Positions 54,306 to 55,582 of a stretch of 55,582 nucleotides of DNA are shown here, piece by piece. The stretch is taken from NCBI GenBank assembly GCA_020696345.1, contig JAEHCK010000015.1, positions 1 through 55,582 on the forward strand, written 5' to 3'. The DNA is from Thermoplasmata archaeon (lineage in GTDB: Archaea; Thermoplasmatota; Penumbrarchaeia; JAEHCK01). The position numbers were made by a program, and so were the translations under genes. Position 1 is the stretch's first letter. Each line of letters begins with the position of its first letter. The notes beneath the pieces are model-generated. The model saw nothing but the letters and a program-made list of their open reading frames with translations. It made no database searches and had not been told where the DNA came from.

Positions 54306-55358
54306 TTAGGCTCGGGTATACTTAAATACACCACCAACCGGTGTTCCGCATTTAGGACATTCAGCATTCTTCATGAAATTTTCTTCCACACCCATATACT
54401 CGCGTCGGATCAATAATTCAGTGCAGTGGTGGCAAAACGTATCCAACCCTTCATGAACATTGCCAAGATAAATGTAGCGCAGGCCGACATTTTTTCCGAT
54501 ATCTTGCGCTTTTCGTAATGTTTTAATAGGCGTAGGCGGTAGTTTGGTATATTTATAATCGGGGTGGAACCTGCTTATATGCCACGGCACTTCTCTACCT
54601 ACCTTTGAAATGAATTCTGCGATCTGCTCCAATTCATCATCGGAATCGTTCTTGCCCGGCACTATTAATGTCGTTACCTCGACCCAGATACCAAGTTTTT
54701 TCATTAATTTTATGGAGTCCAAAACGGGCTGCAGCCGGCCATGACATGTCTTTTTATAAAACTCGTCACTGAAACTTTTCAGGTCAACATTGGCCGCATT
54801 CAAATACGGTTTTATTTTCTCGACTGCGTCTCTGGTCATGAACCCGTTGGTAACAAACACATTGGCTATTCCATTTTGTTTAGCCAATTTTGCAGTATCA
54901 TAGGCATATTCAAAGAAAATCGTCGGCTCCGTGTATGTATAAGCAATGGTCTCACATTTATTCGCCTTGGCATTTTTCACCACATCCTCGGGCGCCATTG
55001 GATATCGTCTTTGCCCGAGCACGAGGTCCATGTTTTCCGGGTGTTGCGCGCCCTTCGCCTGCGGTTTTTGAGAGATATGCCAGTTCTGGCAAAAGCCGCA
55101 CTTGAAATTACAACCTATTGTTGCGATAGAATATGATGCCGAGCCGGGCAGGAAATGGTACAATGGTTTCTTCTCGATGGGGTCGACATGTGAAGCAATG
55201 GCCTCACCGTAAACATGAGTGTAAAATTCGCCGTTGATATTTTGCCGCACACCACAAACGCCAAATTTACCAATCGAAACCTTACACTTGTGTGCGCATA
55301 AATAACATTTGACCTTATCATCTTTCAATTTATCGTACAGCATTGCTTCATGCATCAT
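54306..55358 (-). CDS. AmmeMemoRadiSam-type radical SAM enzyme
   Basis: 350 residues. The radical SAM cysteine motif GCNFKCGFC is at about 83-91. An N-terminal CYLCAHKC...GVCGVR cysteine cluster (about 19-38) and a C-terminal FCHHC and CPKCGTPVGG zinc-ribbon-like region are typical of the AmrS-like proteins once called pyruvate-formate-lyase activating enzyme homologues. It is usually linked to AMMECR1 and Memo proteins, which are not in this window. The start region has AT-rich TATA-like sequence directly upstream and no Shine-Dalgarno, so the mRNA may be leaderless. Confidence 0.92.
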   Translation of the reverse strand: MMHEAMLYDKLKDDKVKCYLCAHKCKVSIGKFGVCGVRQNINGEFYTHVYGEAIASHVDPIEKKPLYHFLPGSASYSIATIGCNFKCGFCQNWHISQKPQAKGAQHPENMDLVLGQRRYPMAPEDVVKNAKANKCETIAYTYTEPTIFFEYAYDTAKLAKQNGIANVFVTNGFMTRDAVEKIKPYLNAANVDLKSFSDEFYKKTCHGRLQPVLDSIKLMKKLGIWVEVTTLIVPGKNDSDDELEQIAEFISKVGREVPWHISRFHPDYKYTKLPPTPIKTLRKAQDIGKNVGLRYIYLGNVHEGLDTFCHHCTELLIRREYMGVEENFMKNAECPKCGTPVGGVFKYTRA

Positions 55359-55404
55359 ATTATCATATATTGTATTATATTTATTATGTATATATAGTTG
55401 CAGG

Positions 55405-55582
55405 GTTGGTGCTGAGCAGATACCTTGCTGGGTTGATACTGAGCAGATACCTTGCTGGGTTGATACTGAACAGATACCTTGCTGGGTTGATACTGAACAG
55501 ATACCTTGCTGGGTTTGTGCTGAACAGATACCGGGCTGAGTTTATGCTGGACAGATACCGGGCTGAGTTTATGCTGAACAGA
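55405..55582. repeat. 27-bp tandem repeat array, running off the window
   Basis: AGATACCT or AGATACCG boxes occur at 55418, 55445, 55472, 55499, 55526, 55553 and 55580, exactly 27 bp apart. The unit is the same as in the 2394-2876 array, in the orientation of that array's left arm. If the plan is the same, a core and an inverted right arm should lie beyond 55582. The array begins about 45 bp upstream of the AmrS start. Confidence 0.93.

Overview
The window looks like a piece of an archaeal chromosome, most likely Thermoplasmatota or a nearby euryarchaeal lineage. The archaeal core genes are the RNA polymerase subunit L, TruD, aRF1, an archaeal-type UMP kinase, a GINS subunit beside a RecJ-like DHH nuclease, 4-phosphopantoate--beta-alanine ligase, and the order EF-1A, ribosomal protein S10, tRNA-Ser. 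A phosphopantetheine adenylyltransferase fused to a DUF84 domain, and large surface proteins with a C-terminal membrane anchor and a Pro/Gln-rich cytoplasmic tail, fit Thermoplasmatota. The lineage is inference; no rRNA is present.

Layout. 1-2.3 kb: rpoL, truD and a small membrane protein on the minus strand. 2.9-7.6 kb: hydantoinase/oxoprolinase genes hyuA and hyuB, then a HicBA toxin-antitoxin pair, then a broken 3' end of a second hyuB. 8.1-10.5 kb: a secreted HExxH coiled-coil protein, an archaeal CoA-biosynthesis ligase and a small membrane protein. 11-13.8 kb (minus): a KaiC-like ATPase, a phage tail-hub-like protein and a lipoprotein. 13.9-19 kb: a Pro/Gln-rich soluble protein and a giant Kelch surface protein. 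19.4-22.3 kb: hutU and birA, divergent. 22.6-30.7 kb: two giant surface proteins, one with FG-GAP repeats and one with cadherin/PKD-like domains. 31-33.2 kb: a DUF2889-like protein, a TPR protein and a methyltransferase. 33.3-35.6 kb: EF-1A, S10 and tRNA-Ser. 35.9-43.9 kb (minus): RecJ-like nuclease, GINS, a calcium-repeat surface protein, ArgS, aRF1 and an unknown protein. 44.1-46.5 kb: UMP kinase, a zinc-ribbon membrane protein, and the CoaD-DUF84 fusion with a duplicated tail. 46.5-49 kb (minus): a four-helix-bundle protein, an MBL-fold hydrolase and a membrane protein. 50-54.2 kb: a PQQ-propeller surface protein. 54.3-55.4 kb (minus): an AmrS-like radical SAM enzyme.

The least expected content is between the genes. 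Nearly every long intergenic space holds short-period tandem repeats (8, 16, 27 or 28 bp). Several arrays share one plan: a left arm of units in one orientation, a short core, then a right arm of units in the opposite orientation, with the unit period kept inside each arm. Unrelated unit sequences follow this plan. A second recurrent structure is a hairpin made from an AGAATTC-type inverted repeat with a nearly constant 42-45 bp span, at five sites, usually followed by a second small palindrome. A third is a composite element of about 325-425 bp present twice. I do not recognise these as CRISPRs, known insertion sequences or known origin repeats.

The genes otherwise describe an organism that builds large calcium-binding and beta-propeller surface proteins, can probably degrade histidine or cyclic amides, and makes CoA by the archaeal route (two of its steps are encoded here).
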